58,966 bases of DNA. Source: Thermoplasmatota archaeon (GTDB lineage Archaea; Thermoplasmatota; E2; DHVEG-1). Positions 18,214 to 26,460 of the stretch are shown here, in pieces (position 1 is the first letter of the stretch; every line of letters starts with the position of its first letter). Location: NCBI GenBank assembly GCA_016927555.1, contig JAFGML010000035.1:1-58966 (forward strand). The letters are read 5' to 3'. The position numbers were made by a program, and so were the translations under genes. The notes under the pieces are model-generated. The model searched no databases. It worked only from the letters and a program-made list of their open reading frames with translations, and was not told where the DNA came from.

Positions 18214-19169
18214 TAGTACTCCACATCCTCACGCGACGCACCAATGATGGTTTTCACAGTCTGGAAGCCTTCCTTCTCAATAGCGGTGGCTACCTTGTTC
18301 TGCACGTCTTTACCCGGCGTCAAAGCGATCATGTTGCCACCCAGGCCGCCACCAGTGAGCTTCGCACCAAGCGCGCCAGCCTCACGGGCGATACTGACCA
18401 GGAAATCAAGCTCACGGGACGACACCTCAATCTGCTGCAGCAGCTTATGGTTCTCATTCATCAACTTGCCGATATCGGTGTACGACCGATCCGCAAATGC
18501 ACGTTTCGCAAGATACGCGATGTTCTCAGCCCGATCAAACACCTCCTGGTACTTCTTCGGGTTCTGCTCCTTGCGCTGTCGCACGCCATCCACTGCTGCC
18601 TTGGTGTCAGTCACCTTCCCGGTGTTGCCAATAACAATCTCCACCGGGTTTGCCAAGGTTATCCGGTCGATGACGTTCGCATCGCCTTTCTGAAACCAGA
18701 TGAGCCCACCATACGTGGATGCGGTGTTATCCACACCAGACGGCGTCCCATGGTACCCCTTCTCACCCTCGTAGGCGATCTCGTTGATCTGCTCATCAGA
18801 CAACGACATCTCATAATACTCTGCAAGAGCTCGTGCGACCGCGACGCAGGACGCAGCAGACGCACCAATGCCACTCGCGGCATACAAATTACCATCCAAC
18901 GTGATGCTCACGCCGTTTTTGGACAGATCAAGCCCCATCTTCTTAAACATCAACGAGAAGGAGTCCTTCTGCTGCTCTAGCTTATCCTCCTTGTACTTCG
19001 GCGTCGCTGGTCGCTTATCGAGCAGTGTAAACCCTGGCTTGTCGTACGGCTCTACTTTTGCTACGGTATGTTGCCCAATAGCAGATACAATCGAGGGAAT
19101 CCCGTACACCACAAAATGTTCATTAAACAAGATAGCCTTCCCGAAACCAATACCATGACCTCTCTTCAT
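18213..19169 (-). CDS. mvk: Mevalonate kinase
   Basis: GHMP kinase: 'GFGKAILFNEHFVVYGIPSIVSAI', 'AASGIGASAASCVAVARALAEYY', 'HGTPSGVDNTASTYGGLIWF' and 'GAKLTGGGLGGNMIAL'. Confidence 0.93.
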   Translation of the reverse strand: MKRGHGIGFGKAILFNEHFVVYGIPSIVSAIGQHTVAKVEPYDKPGFTLLDKRPATPKYKEDKLEQQKDSFSLMFKKMGLDLSKNGVSITLDGNLYAASGIGASAASCVAVARALAEYYEMSLSDEQINEIAYEGEKGYHGTPSGVDNTASTYGGLIWFQKGDANVIDRITLANPVEIVIGNTGKVTDTKAAVDGVRQRKEQNPKKYQEVFDRAENIAYLAKRAFADRSYTDIGKLMNENHKLLQQIEVSSRELDFLVSIAREAGALGAKLTGGGLGGNMIALTPGKDVQNKVATAIEKEGFQTVKTIIGASREDVEY

Positions 19170-19245
19170 ACACTATCCCAATGATGCTCAGATATATTTG
19201 GTTACATGACAAGATGAGTATATTATTTTTATGGAATATTATCCG

Positions 19246-19767
19246 TTATATTATTTTACTTGTACAATACTGCCTCATTGAGCACCGCTGACATCGACCG
19301 GGCTGGTTATGATTCCGCTCTACCACGCCTGAGCGAAGCAGGTGTCGCATCGTTTTTATCACTGACTCTAACTCGAACCGAAGCTTCGGATTAAAATGAA
19401 TAGTATACGGCTTCGTGTTGTACACCAGGATGCCCTCAGGGACAAACACCCCAAACGCCTCTTCGATCAACAGACAGTACGCAGCCAGCTGCAGGATATG
19501 ACCCTGCTGCGGCTGGGACTGCCCCCCAGTCTTCACCTCCACCGGCAGGAACTGTCCATCCCGCTGCAGGATATAATCTGGTTTTCCAGAGAGACGGAAC
19601 CGCTTGGAGAACAACGGCGTCGCAGGGACATTCAGATCAGTGTAGACCACGGTTCCTTCTGGGATGCCTGAGCGTTGCTTCTCACGAGACACCGATGACC
19701 TGATCCTGACTGCGTATGCACACAGCACACCTGCGCACACCACTAAGAGCAGACCAAAAATGAGCAC
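19246..19767 (-). CDS. Cas4-like PD-(D/E)XK nuclease domain, C-terminal half, TM-anchored
   Basis: N-terminal TM 'MLIFGLLLVVCAGVLCAYAVRI', nuclease core 'SGKPDYILQRDGQFLPVEVKTGGQSQPQQGHILQLAAYCLLIEE', and C-terminal Fe-S cysteines 'CQRCSMRQYC'. GTG start. Confidence 0.75.
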   Translation of the reverse strand: MLIFGLLLVVCAGVLCAYAVRIRSSVSREKQRSGIPEGTVVYTDLNVPATPLFSKRFRLSGKPDYILQRDGQFLPVEVKTGGQSQPQQGHILQLAAYCLLIEEAFGVFVPEGILVYNTKPYTIHFNPKLRFELESVIKTMRHLLRSGVVERNHNQPGRCQRCSMRQYCTSKII

Positions 19768-19769
19768 CT

Positions 19770-20030
19770 CTATAAGACCACCTCAACCAGGAACAGACAC
19801 AACGCCACACACAACAGCACAATACCTACGAGGGCGTACCACCGTGAACACCGCATCTTCCTCTCGAACCCATCCAGTCGATCCCCAAGTTCACTATGCA
19901 TCTGTTTGCCTGGCTCAAGAAACGCTGACTGCGGTGTGTACCCCATGCGGTGCAACTGCCACGCGCACGCACAGTACATATACTGACCAATCTCAGATGC
20001 ACTGATGACATCGGTCTTCTTCGACGACAC
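19770..20030 (-). CDS. Cas4-like N-terminal fragment with C-terminal TM segment
   Basis: 'VISASEIGQYMYCACAWQLHRMG' resembles the Cas4 N-terminal motif (tS.i..Y..CprK..L). C-terminal TM 'YALVGIVLLCVALCLFLVEVVL'. Stop lies 2 nt before the next ORF start. Confidence 0.65.
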   Translation of the reverse strand: MSSKKTDVISASEIGQYMYCACAWQLHRMGYTPQSAFLEPGKQMHSELGDRLDGFERKMRCSRWYALVGIVLLCVALCLFLVEVVL

Positions 20031-20199
20031 CTACGCTCACACCACTGTATCCAGAAAGGACCAGACTATATATAGCTAGGAGGGGGATAGCTGAAACTAC
20101 CAGAAGGCACTGTTTGGTTTTTCCCAAACGTTTTCAGACAGTATATAAACGCTGACAGGTATAACAGGAAATACTACAATAGGAAATGATGTGAGAACC

Positions 20200-22200
20200 A
20201 TGAAAAAAGAACACGTCCAGCTGACCAGTGTGTTGTTTGTAGTAGTGTTAGTATGCGCAAGCGGCTTTGCATTGATAACCTTCTTGCCACAGAACCAAGG
20301 CTATAGCTATACACTCAATACCTTCACGTCTTATGACGATCTCCTTGCCTTCCTGCAGGAACGCTACGAAACCAGTATGAGCCAGGGTACTATGTACCGT
20401 GATTTTGGTCTCAAATGGGAGAATTCTGCTCCTGGAGTAGCCATGGATGCCGGGGAAGCACTCGGTAGTGGGGGGGCTCCTTCCTACTCAACAACGAATG
20501 TCCAAGTCATCGGTGTCGATGAGCCGGACATTGTCAAAACTGATGGCACCTACCTGTACGTGCTGGCGAACCAAACGATTTACATCCTGAAAGCATACCC
20601 GGTGTTCGATGCAACGATTCTTGCTACCATCTCTGTGCAGAACGTCTACATTAGCGATTTATTCATCCGAGGGGACCGTCTGGTACTGTTCGGCGAAGAG
20701 TACGAGTCCTATGACCCTGAGAAAGGAGACGTAGGAATCTATGGGAACTACTGGTGGGGTGGTTCTTCACAAACCGTGATTCGTGTCTATGACATCACTG
20801 ATAAAACGACCCCTGTGTTATCCAAAGAAGTGAAAATCGACGGCAGCTACTTTGACGCTCGCTTAATCGATGAGTACGTGTACCTGGTTGCCACCGAGTA
20901 CACCTACAACATTTACCGCATGATTGATGAGCAGAACTACACCCTGGAGATCCCAACGATACGGATTGATAACGACACGCAGAACATCTCTGCTGATAAG
21001 ATTTACTATGTGGACGTCCCAGAGCTCTCAGACACCATGAGCCATGTGCTGTCCATTAACCTGGACACCAACGAGGTTGACGAGAAGAGCTTCATGCTGG
21101 GCAGCTCCCAGACCATGTACGTCTCACGGGACAACATCTACCTTGCTTCAGCCCACTACCCGGTCTATGCTCTCTACATGACTCAACAGGGGGTGCCATC
21201 AACCGGTATCGATGAGACGACTATCCTGCATAAGATCTCTATCAACTCAGGGGACATCACCTACATCGCCCAAGGAGAAGTCCCTGGTCACATCCTCAAC
21301 CAGTTCTCCATGGATGAGCACAACGGGTTCTTCAGGATCGCAACGACCGTGGGCAACAACTGGGGCGAAGGCTCGCAAACCAGCAACAACGTGTACATCC
21401 TGGATGCCGACCTGAAGCAGATTTCACAGATTGAGAACATCGCACCTGGCGAGTCCATCTATGCAGCCCGGTTCCTAGGCGACCGAGCGTACCTCGTGAC
21501 CTTTGTGCAGGTTGACCCGCTCTTCACCCTTGACCTCTCAGACCCATACAACCCACGGATCCTTGGTGAACTGAAAATCCCTGGCTACTCTGAGTACCTC
21601 CACCCGTACGATGAGACGCACATCATCGGCGTTGGAAAAGAAGTCGACCCCAGCATTGATGCAGACAAGATTCACACCACCCACGCGGTGTACTACACCG
21701 CTATCCTAGGGGTGAAGCTCGCACTCTTCGACGTCAGCGACATAGAGCATCCTGTGGAAGTCGCCAAGGTCGTCATCGGCGACCGTGGCACGGACAGCCC
21801 AGTCCTGTACGATCACAAAGCCTTCCTCTTCGACAGGGAAAAAGAACTCCTGGTCATCCCCATCAGCTTGTATGAGATCCCACAAGCAACGATTGATACT
21901 ATCAATGAGAGTAACATCATAGAGATACCACAAGACTGGGGGCAGTTCACCTTCCAAGGAGCCTATGTGTACCACCTCAGCCTGGAGAACGGGTTTGACT
22001 ACCATGGGCGCATCACCCATCAGACCCCTGAGCAGGTGCAACAGCAAGGACAGGACTACTACTGGTACTGGGGATCCTCTGACACCGACATCACCAGGTC
22101 CCTGTACATTGGAGATAACCTGTACACCATCTCCAATGCCATGGTGAAAATCAATGCTCTCACTGATCTCAGCGAACTGACCAGTATTTCCTTTGCATAG
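20200..22200 (+). CDS. Secreted beta-propeller domain protein (PF09826-type)
   Basis: N-terminal signal/TM, then 'TTNVQVIGVDEPDIVKTDGTYLYVLANQTIYILKAYP', 'VIRVYDITDKTTPVL' and 'LFTLDLSDPYNPRILGELKIPGYSEYLHPYDETHIIGVGKE'. Confidence 0.9.
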   Translation: MKKEHVQLTSVLFVVVLVCASGFALITFLPQNQGYSYTLNTFTSYDDLLAFLQERYETSMSQGTMYRDFGLKWENSAPGVAMDAGEALGSGGAPSYSTTNVQVIGVDEPDIVKTDGTYLYVLANQTIYILKAYPVFDATILATISVQNVYISDLFIRGDRLVLFGEEYESYDPEKGDVGIYGNYWWGGSSQTVIRVYDITDKTTPVLSKEVKIDGSYFDARLIDEYVYLVATEYTYNIYRMIDEQNYTLEIPTIRIDNDTQNISADKIYYVDVPELSDTMSHVLSINLDTNEVDEKSFMLGSSQTMYVSRDNIYLASAHYPVYALYMTQQGVPSTGIDETTILHKISINSGDITYIAQGEVPGHILNQFSMDEHNGFFRIATTVGNNWGEGSQTSNNVYILDADLKQISQIENIAPGESIYAARFLGDRAYLVTFVQVDPLFTLDLSDPYNPRILGELKIPGYSEYLHPYDETHIIGVGKEVDPSIDADKIHTTHAVYYTAILGVKLALFDVSDIEHPVEVAKVVIGDRGTDSPVLYDHKAFLFDREKELLVIPISLYEIPQATIDTINESNIIEIPQDWGQFTFQGAYVYHLSLENGFDYHGRITHQTPEQVQQQGQDYYWYWGSSDTDITRSLYIGDNLYTISNAMVKINALTDLSELTSISFA

Positions 22201-22229
22201 AAGCCATCCGTAAACCAAAAGATGAGAGA

Positions 22230-22302
22230 GGGAAGCATCCCATCCTGTATGCTTTCCATTTACTCCTCCCCTTCCTTCCCTCTCTCCCTTCTCTTTTTTT
22301 TC
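22230..22302 (+). terminator. Putative terminator: imperfect hairpin followed by pyrimidine/T-rich tract
   Basis: GGGAAGCAT/ATGCTTTCC arms (22230-22257), then a C/T-rich stretch ending in a run of Ts just after the beta-propeller gene. Confidence 0.45.
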
Positions 22303-22376
22303 TCCAGTGATCTGTGCTTTCTGCTGTCCGTAAAACCTATTAAACATGAATGGTTGGGGTGTTGTAGGTTTCACAG

Positions 22377-23684
22377 ATGAGTTCAACCCTTGGTATCCGT
22401 AGAGAAGATAAGAACCGCTGGGAGAGACGTGTTCCTCTCACCCCTCAGCATGTGCTCGAACTCCACAGGAACCATGGGATTGACACGATTATTCAACCGT
22501 CTCAGATTCGTGTATTTCCTGACACCGACTATCACTCTGCTGGAGCGCGTGTCCAAGAGAGTCTCACACCAAGCTCGGTGGTGTTCGCAGTCAAAGAGAT
22601 ACCGCTCCCTGTGTTTGAACACGGAAAAACCTACGTGTTCTTCTCCCACACCATCAAAGGCCAGAGCTACAACATGCCGATGCTGAAAATAATGATGGAG
22701 AAGCATTGTACTCTCATCGATTACGAGCGGATTGTTGATCAGACGGGGAAACGACTCGTGTTTTTCGGCAGATTCGCTGGTCTTGCTGGCATGGTGGATA
22801 CTCTCTGGGCATTTGGCAAACGACTGCAGTGGGAGCAGGTTGACTCGCCATTAAAAGAAGTACACTTAGCCCATCAGTACCAAAATCTCGATGACATTAA
22901 AACACATCTAGCTGCAATTGGTCGTACTATCCAAACCACGGGGCTGCCAACCTCTCTGACTCCTCTTATTATTGGTATCGCAGGCTATGGCCATGTCTCA
23001 GTAGGTACACAAGAAATCCTAGATATGCTACCGGTACAGGCGATCCAACCAGCAGACATCCCTCAGATCAGCGCCCATCCATCAAACAGAGTGATCTACA
23101 AGGTGGTCTTCAGAGAGGAGCATATGGTGCAACCAAATTCTGCTGATACCCCCTTCAATCTTCAACAGTACTACCAACACCCTGAGTTGTACTACTCTGT
23201 GTTTGAGCAGTATATCCCCTCACTGTCCATTCTGATGAACTGTATTTTCTGGAATAACCAGTATCCACGGCTCGTCACAAAGGATTATTTGAAAAAAATC
23301 ATGCCTAGGAAACCACAGCCGCACTTAAAAGTGATTGGAGATATCAGTGTTGATATCAAGGGGGCTATTGAGTGTACAGAGAAAATCACTACTCCAGATA
23401 ATCCTGTGTTTGTGTACTCTCCTGCTACCGATTCGATTCATGATGGCTATACCGGTGATGGTGTGGTCATCATGGCTGTCGATAACCTCCCTTGCGAGTT
23501 GCCACGGGAGTCCTCCCAAGCGTTTAGTGAAGTGCTCGTCCGATATATCCCCGAGATTATGAATGCTGATTACTCGGTCCCTGAGTTTGAGTCCCTTGCC
23601 GTACCTGATGAGATAAAAAATGCCGTGATTTTATATCGAGGTACACTCACCCCCCAGTACCAGTACATCAACAGATTTTTATAA
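22377..23684 (+). CDS. Lysine-ketoglutarate reductase-like (saccharopine-forming; AlaDH/PNT N-domain)
   Basis: 'LGIRREDKNRWERRVPLTPQHV', 'VVFAVKEIPLPVFEHGKTYVFFSHTIKGQSYNMPMLKIMMEKHCTLIDYERIVDQTGKRLVFFGRFAGLAGMVD'. Adjacent to saccharopine dehydrogenase. Confidence 0.88.
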   Translation: MSSTLGIRREDKNRWERRVPLTPQHVLELHRNHGIDTIIQPSQIRVFPDTDYHSAGARVQESLTPSSVVFAVKEIPLPVFEHGKTYVFFSHTIKGQSYNMPMLKIMMEKHCTLIDYERIVDQTGKRLVFFGRFAGLAGMVDTLWAFGKRLQWEQVDSPLKEVHLAHQYQNLDDIKTHLAAIGRTIQTTGLPTSLTPLIIGIAGYGHVSVGTQEILDMLPVQAIQPADIPQISAHPSNRVIYKVVFREEHMVQPNSADTPFNLQQYYQHPELYYSVFEQYIPSLSILMNCIFWNNQYPRLVTKDYLKKIMPRKPQPHLKVIGDISVDIKGAIECTEKITTPDNPVFVYSPATDSIHDGYTGDGVVIMAVDNLPCELPRESSQAFSEVLVRYIPEIMNADYSVPEFESLAVPDEIKNAVILYRGTLTPQYQYINRFL

Positions 23685-23733
23685 GGTCAGCAGATACGCT
23701 GCTTAGCCACGAGTAACTCCTGGAGGCAGCCCT

Positions 23734-25062
23734 ATGAAACACGTTCTTGTTCTCGGCGCAGGCATGGTCTCTCGACCGATGATTCAGTACTTGTTAGATC
23801 AACCAGAGTACCACGTGATCATGGCGAGTCGTACTGTCAGCAAAGCAGAACACATGATCCAAGGGCACCCACAGGGCAAAGCGTTTGCCTTGGATGTCAC
23901 CGATGACAAAAAAGTAGAAGAGTTTGTCTCACAGGCAGACGTCGTTGTCAGTCTGCTGCCGTACACCTACCACGTGAAGGTCGCTGAGATGTGCATACGA
24001 CACAAGAAGCACATGGTGACGACATCGTACGTCAGTGACGCGATGAAAGCCCTGGATGCACGAGCAAAAGCAGCAGGGATCCTCATCCTCAATGAGTGCG
24101 GACTGGACCCTGGTATCGACCACATGTCCGCGATGCGCATCATCCATGGTATTACCAACAGACAAGGCAAGGTTGTCAGCTTCCGTTCCACGACCGGAGC
24201 ACTTCCCGCTCATGAAGCAAACAACAACCCATTCGGCTACAAGTTCTCCTGGTCACCCCGTGGTGTTCTGCTCGCATCCCGCAACGCAGCACAATGGCTG
24301 GAGCAGGGAAAAGAAATCTCCATTCCTGGTGAGCAGCTCTTTGAGAATTACTACCTCCAAGACGTCCCTGGTGTTGGCACCTTTGAGAACTACCCAAACC
24401 GCAACTCTGTGCCGTACAAAGACATCTATGGATTGCAGGAAGCTAGAACCGTCTACCGGGGCACGTTCCGGATGACCGGCTGGTGTGAGACCCTCCGCAG
24501 TATTGTCGCACTAGGGTGGCTGAGCGAAGAACCACCAAGGGGATTCACCGGGAACACCTACGGCGACCTCACCAGACACCTCATCAAAGCATCACAACAA
24601 GATGACCTCTCTACTGCAGCGGCACGGTACCTTGGGTTGAAACCCTCTGCCGCGATCATCAAGCGACTCAACTGGCTAGGACTGTTTGGCACCGAGCCAC
24701 TCCCCACAGACAAGAACAACCCCCTAGATTACCTCAATGTCCTCACCCTCAAAAAAATGTCCATGGCTCCCCATGAGCGCGACATGGTGGTGATGCACCA
24801 CGAGTTCATCGCACAGTATCCACGGCACCAAGAGTACGTGACCTCAACCCTGGTTGACTACGGCATACCAGATACTGACACCTCAGTGGCACGAACCGTC
24901 GCACTCCCCGCTGCCATCGCCGTGAAAATGATACTGCAGAAAACCATCGCCATCACCGGCGTGCACATCCCTGTCCTCCCAGCAATCTACAACCCTGTTT
25001 TAGACGAACTAGAGAGCATGGGGATACGGTTTGTGGAAACATCAGAGAAAATCACACCATGA
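23734..25062 (+). CDS. Saccharopine dehydrogenase
   Basis: 'HVLVLGAGMVSRPMIQYLLDQPEYHVIMASRTVSKAE', 'VVVSLLPYTYHVKVAEMCIRHKKHMVTTSYVSDAMKALDARAKAAGILILNECGLDPGIDHMSAM'. Confidence 0.93.
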   Translation: MKHVLVLGAGMVSRPMIQYLLDQPEYHVIMASRTVSKAEHMIQGHPQGKAFALDVTDDKKVEEFVSQADVVVSLLPYTYHVKVAEMCIRHKKHMVTTSYVSDAMKALDARAKAAGILILNECGLDPGIDHMSAMRIIHGITNRQGKVVSFRSTTGALPAHEANNNPFGYKFSWSPRGVLLASRNAAQWLEQGKEISIPGEQLFENYYLQDVPGVGTFENYPNRNSVPYKDIYGLQEARTVYRGTFRMTGWCETLRSIVALGWLSEEPPRGFTGNTYGDLTRHLIKASQQDDLSTAAARYLGLKPSAAIIKRLNWLGLFGTEPLPTDKNNPLDYLNVLTLKKMSMAPHERDMVVMHHEFIAQYPRHQEYVTSTLVDYGIPDTDTSVARTVALPAAIAVKMILQKTIAITGVHIPVLPAIYNPVLDELESMGIRFVETSEKITP

Positions 25063-25136
25063 CCGATATCATTTTATAACGTAGAAGGATACCGCTCTAC
25101 CAGGAACCACTCTGTATCCTCTGGAGGAGAACGACT

Positions 25137-26453
25137 ATGGCGATACAACCACAGAACGTCCATACGACCCTTGGCAAATACATGCTTGCCGATGGCTTTG
25201 ACCTTGTGTTAGATTTGAAAAAAAGTAAAGGGTGCCGCATCTACGATGCCCGTAGCAGCACCTCGTTCCTTGACGGCTTTTCTTTTTTTGCGACAGCACC
25301 GCTCGGCTGTAACCCTCCGCAGCTCACGGCACCTGAGTTTGTGAAAAAACTCGGTGACGTAGCAGTGAACAACCCGACGAACTCTGATATTTACACCGTT
25401 GAGATGGCGGAGTTTGTGGACACCTTTGGGAAGTTTGCAGTACCAAAGAACTTCCCACACTTGTTTTTCATTGCAGGAGGAGCCCTCGCTATTGAAAACG
25501 GTGTGAAGACCGCGTTTGACTGGAAGATACGAAAGAACATCGCACGAGGGAAAGGAGAACTGGGTCGACAAGTCATCCACTTCAAAGACGCGTTCCATGG
25601 ACGCACGGGGTACACGCTGTCTATGACCAACACGTTTAACAAGGATAAAACACGGTATTTCACGAAGTTTGACTGGCCGCGTATCACTAATCCTACAATC
25701 ACCTTTCCGTTGAACGCAGAGCACCTCACCACCGTTAAAGACCTTGAACACCAAGCGGTCTCTGAGATAGAACACGCGGTGGAGAAGAACCCTGATGACA
25801 TCGCAGCGCTCATCATCGAACCTATTCAAGGGGAAGGCGGGGACAACCACTTCCGCAAAGAGTTCTTCCATGAACTGCGGCGACTGTGTGATGAGTATGA
25901 GATGATGTTCATCATCGACGAGGTACAAACCGGCGTGGGGTTAACGGGAAAGATGTGGGCGTATCAACATTTTGATTTTGAACCAGATATCATCGCGTTT
26001 GGAAAAAAGACACAGATCTGTGGGATCATGGTCAACCGTCGTGTCGATGAGATACCAGAGAATGTGTTTCGAGTACCGAGCAGGTTGAATTCCACCTGGG
26101 GTGGCAACCTCATCGACATGGTGCGCTGCCAGAAGTACCTCGAGGTCATCGATGAGGAGCACCTGGTGAAAAACGCTGAGGTGCAAGGGAAACGTCTGCT
26201 CGAAGGTCTAGAAGACATACAACAGCAGTATTCTCAGAAGATCTCCAATGCACGGGGACGAGGGCTGATGTGTGCCTTTGACCTGCCGACCCCACAGCTG
26301 CGCGATGCACTGAAATCCAAGCTGTACGCCAATCATCTGCTTGTGCTCACCTGCGGGTCGGTGACGATACGGTTCCGGCCGCCATTAACAATTACTGCTG
26401 AAGAAATCGATGAAATACTTGCTATTGTCAAAAAAACAGTCCACGCCTTCTAA
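25137..26453 (+). CDS. L-lysine 6-transaminase (class III aminotransferase)
   Basis: 'FLDGFSFFATAPLGCNPP', 'FIAGGALAIENGVKTAFDWKIRKN', 'HFKDAFHGRTGYTLSMTNT', 'EPIQGEGGDNHFRKEFF' and 'DIIAFGKKTQICGIM'. Confidence 0.88.
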   Translation: MAIQPQNVHTTLGKYMLADGFDLVLDLKKSKGCRIYDARSSTSFLDGFSFFATAPLGCNPPQLTAPEFVKKLGDVAVNNPTNSDIYTVEMAEFVDTFGKFAVPKNFPHLFFIAGGALAIENGVKTAFDWKIRKNIARGKGELGRQVIHFKDAFHGRTGYTLSMTNTFNKDKTRYFTKFDWPRITNPTITFPLNAEHLTTVKDLEHQAVSEIEHAVEKNPDDIAALIIEPIQGEGGDNHFRKEFFHELRRLCDEYEMMFIIDEVQTGVGLTGKMWAYQHFDFEPDIIAFGKKTQICGIMVNRRVDEIPENVFRVPSRLNSTWGGNLIDMVRCQKYLEVIDEEHLVKNAEVQGKRLLEGLEDIQQQYSQKISNARGRGLMCAFDLPTPQLRDALKSKLYANHLLVLTCGSVTIRFRPPLTITAEEIDEILAIVKKTVHAF

Positions 26454-26460
26454 ACCAGGC

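Noticed and set aside
19246-20030. Cas4-like sequence as evidence of a CRISPR-Cas locus
   Set aside because: I saw no repeat-spacer array and no cas1, cas2 or effector genes in the window. Solo Cas4-like nucleases are common in archaea.
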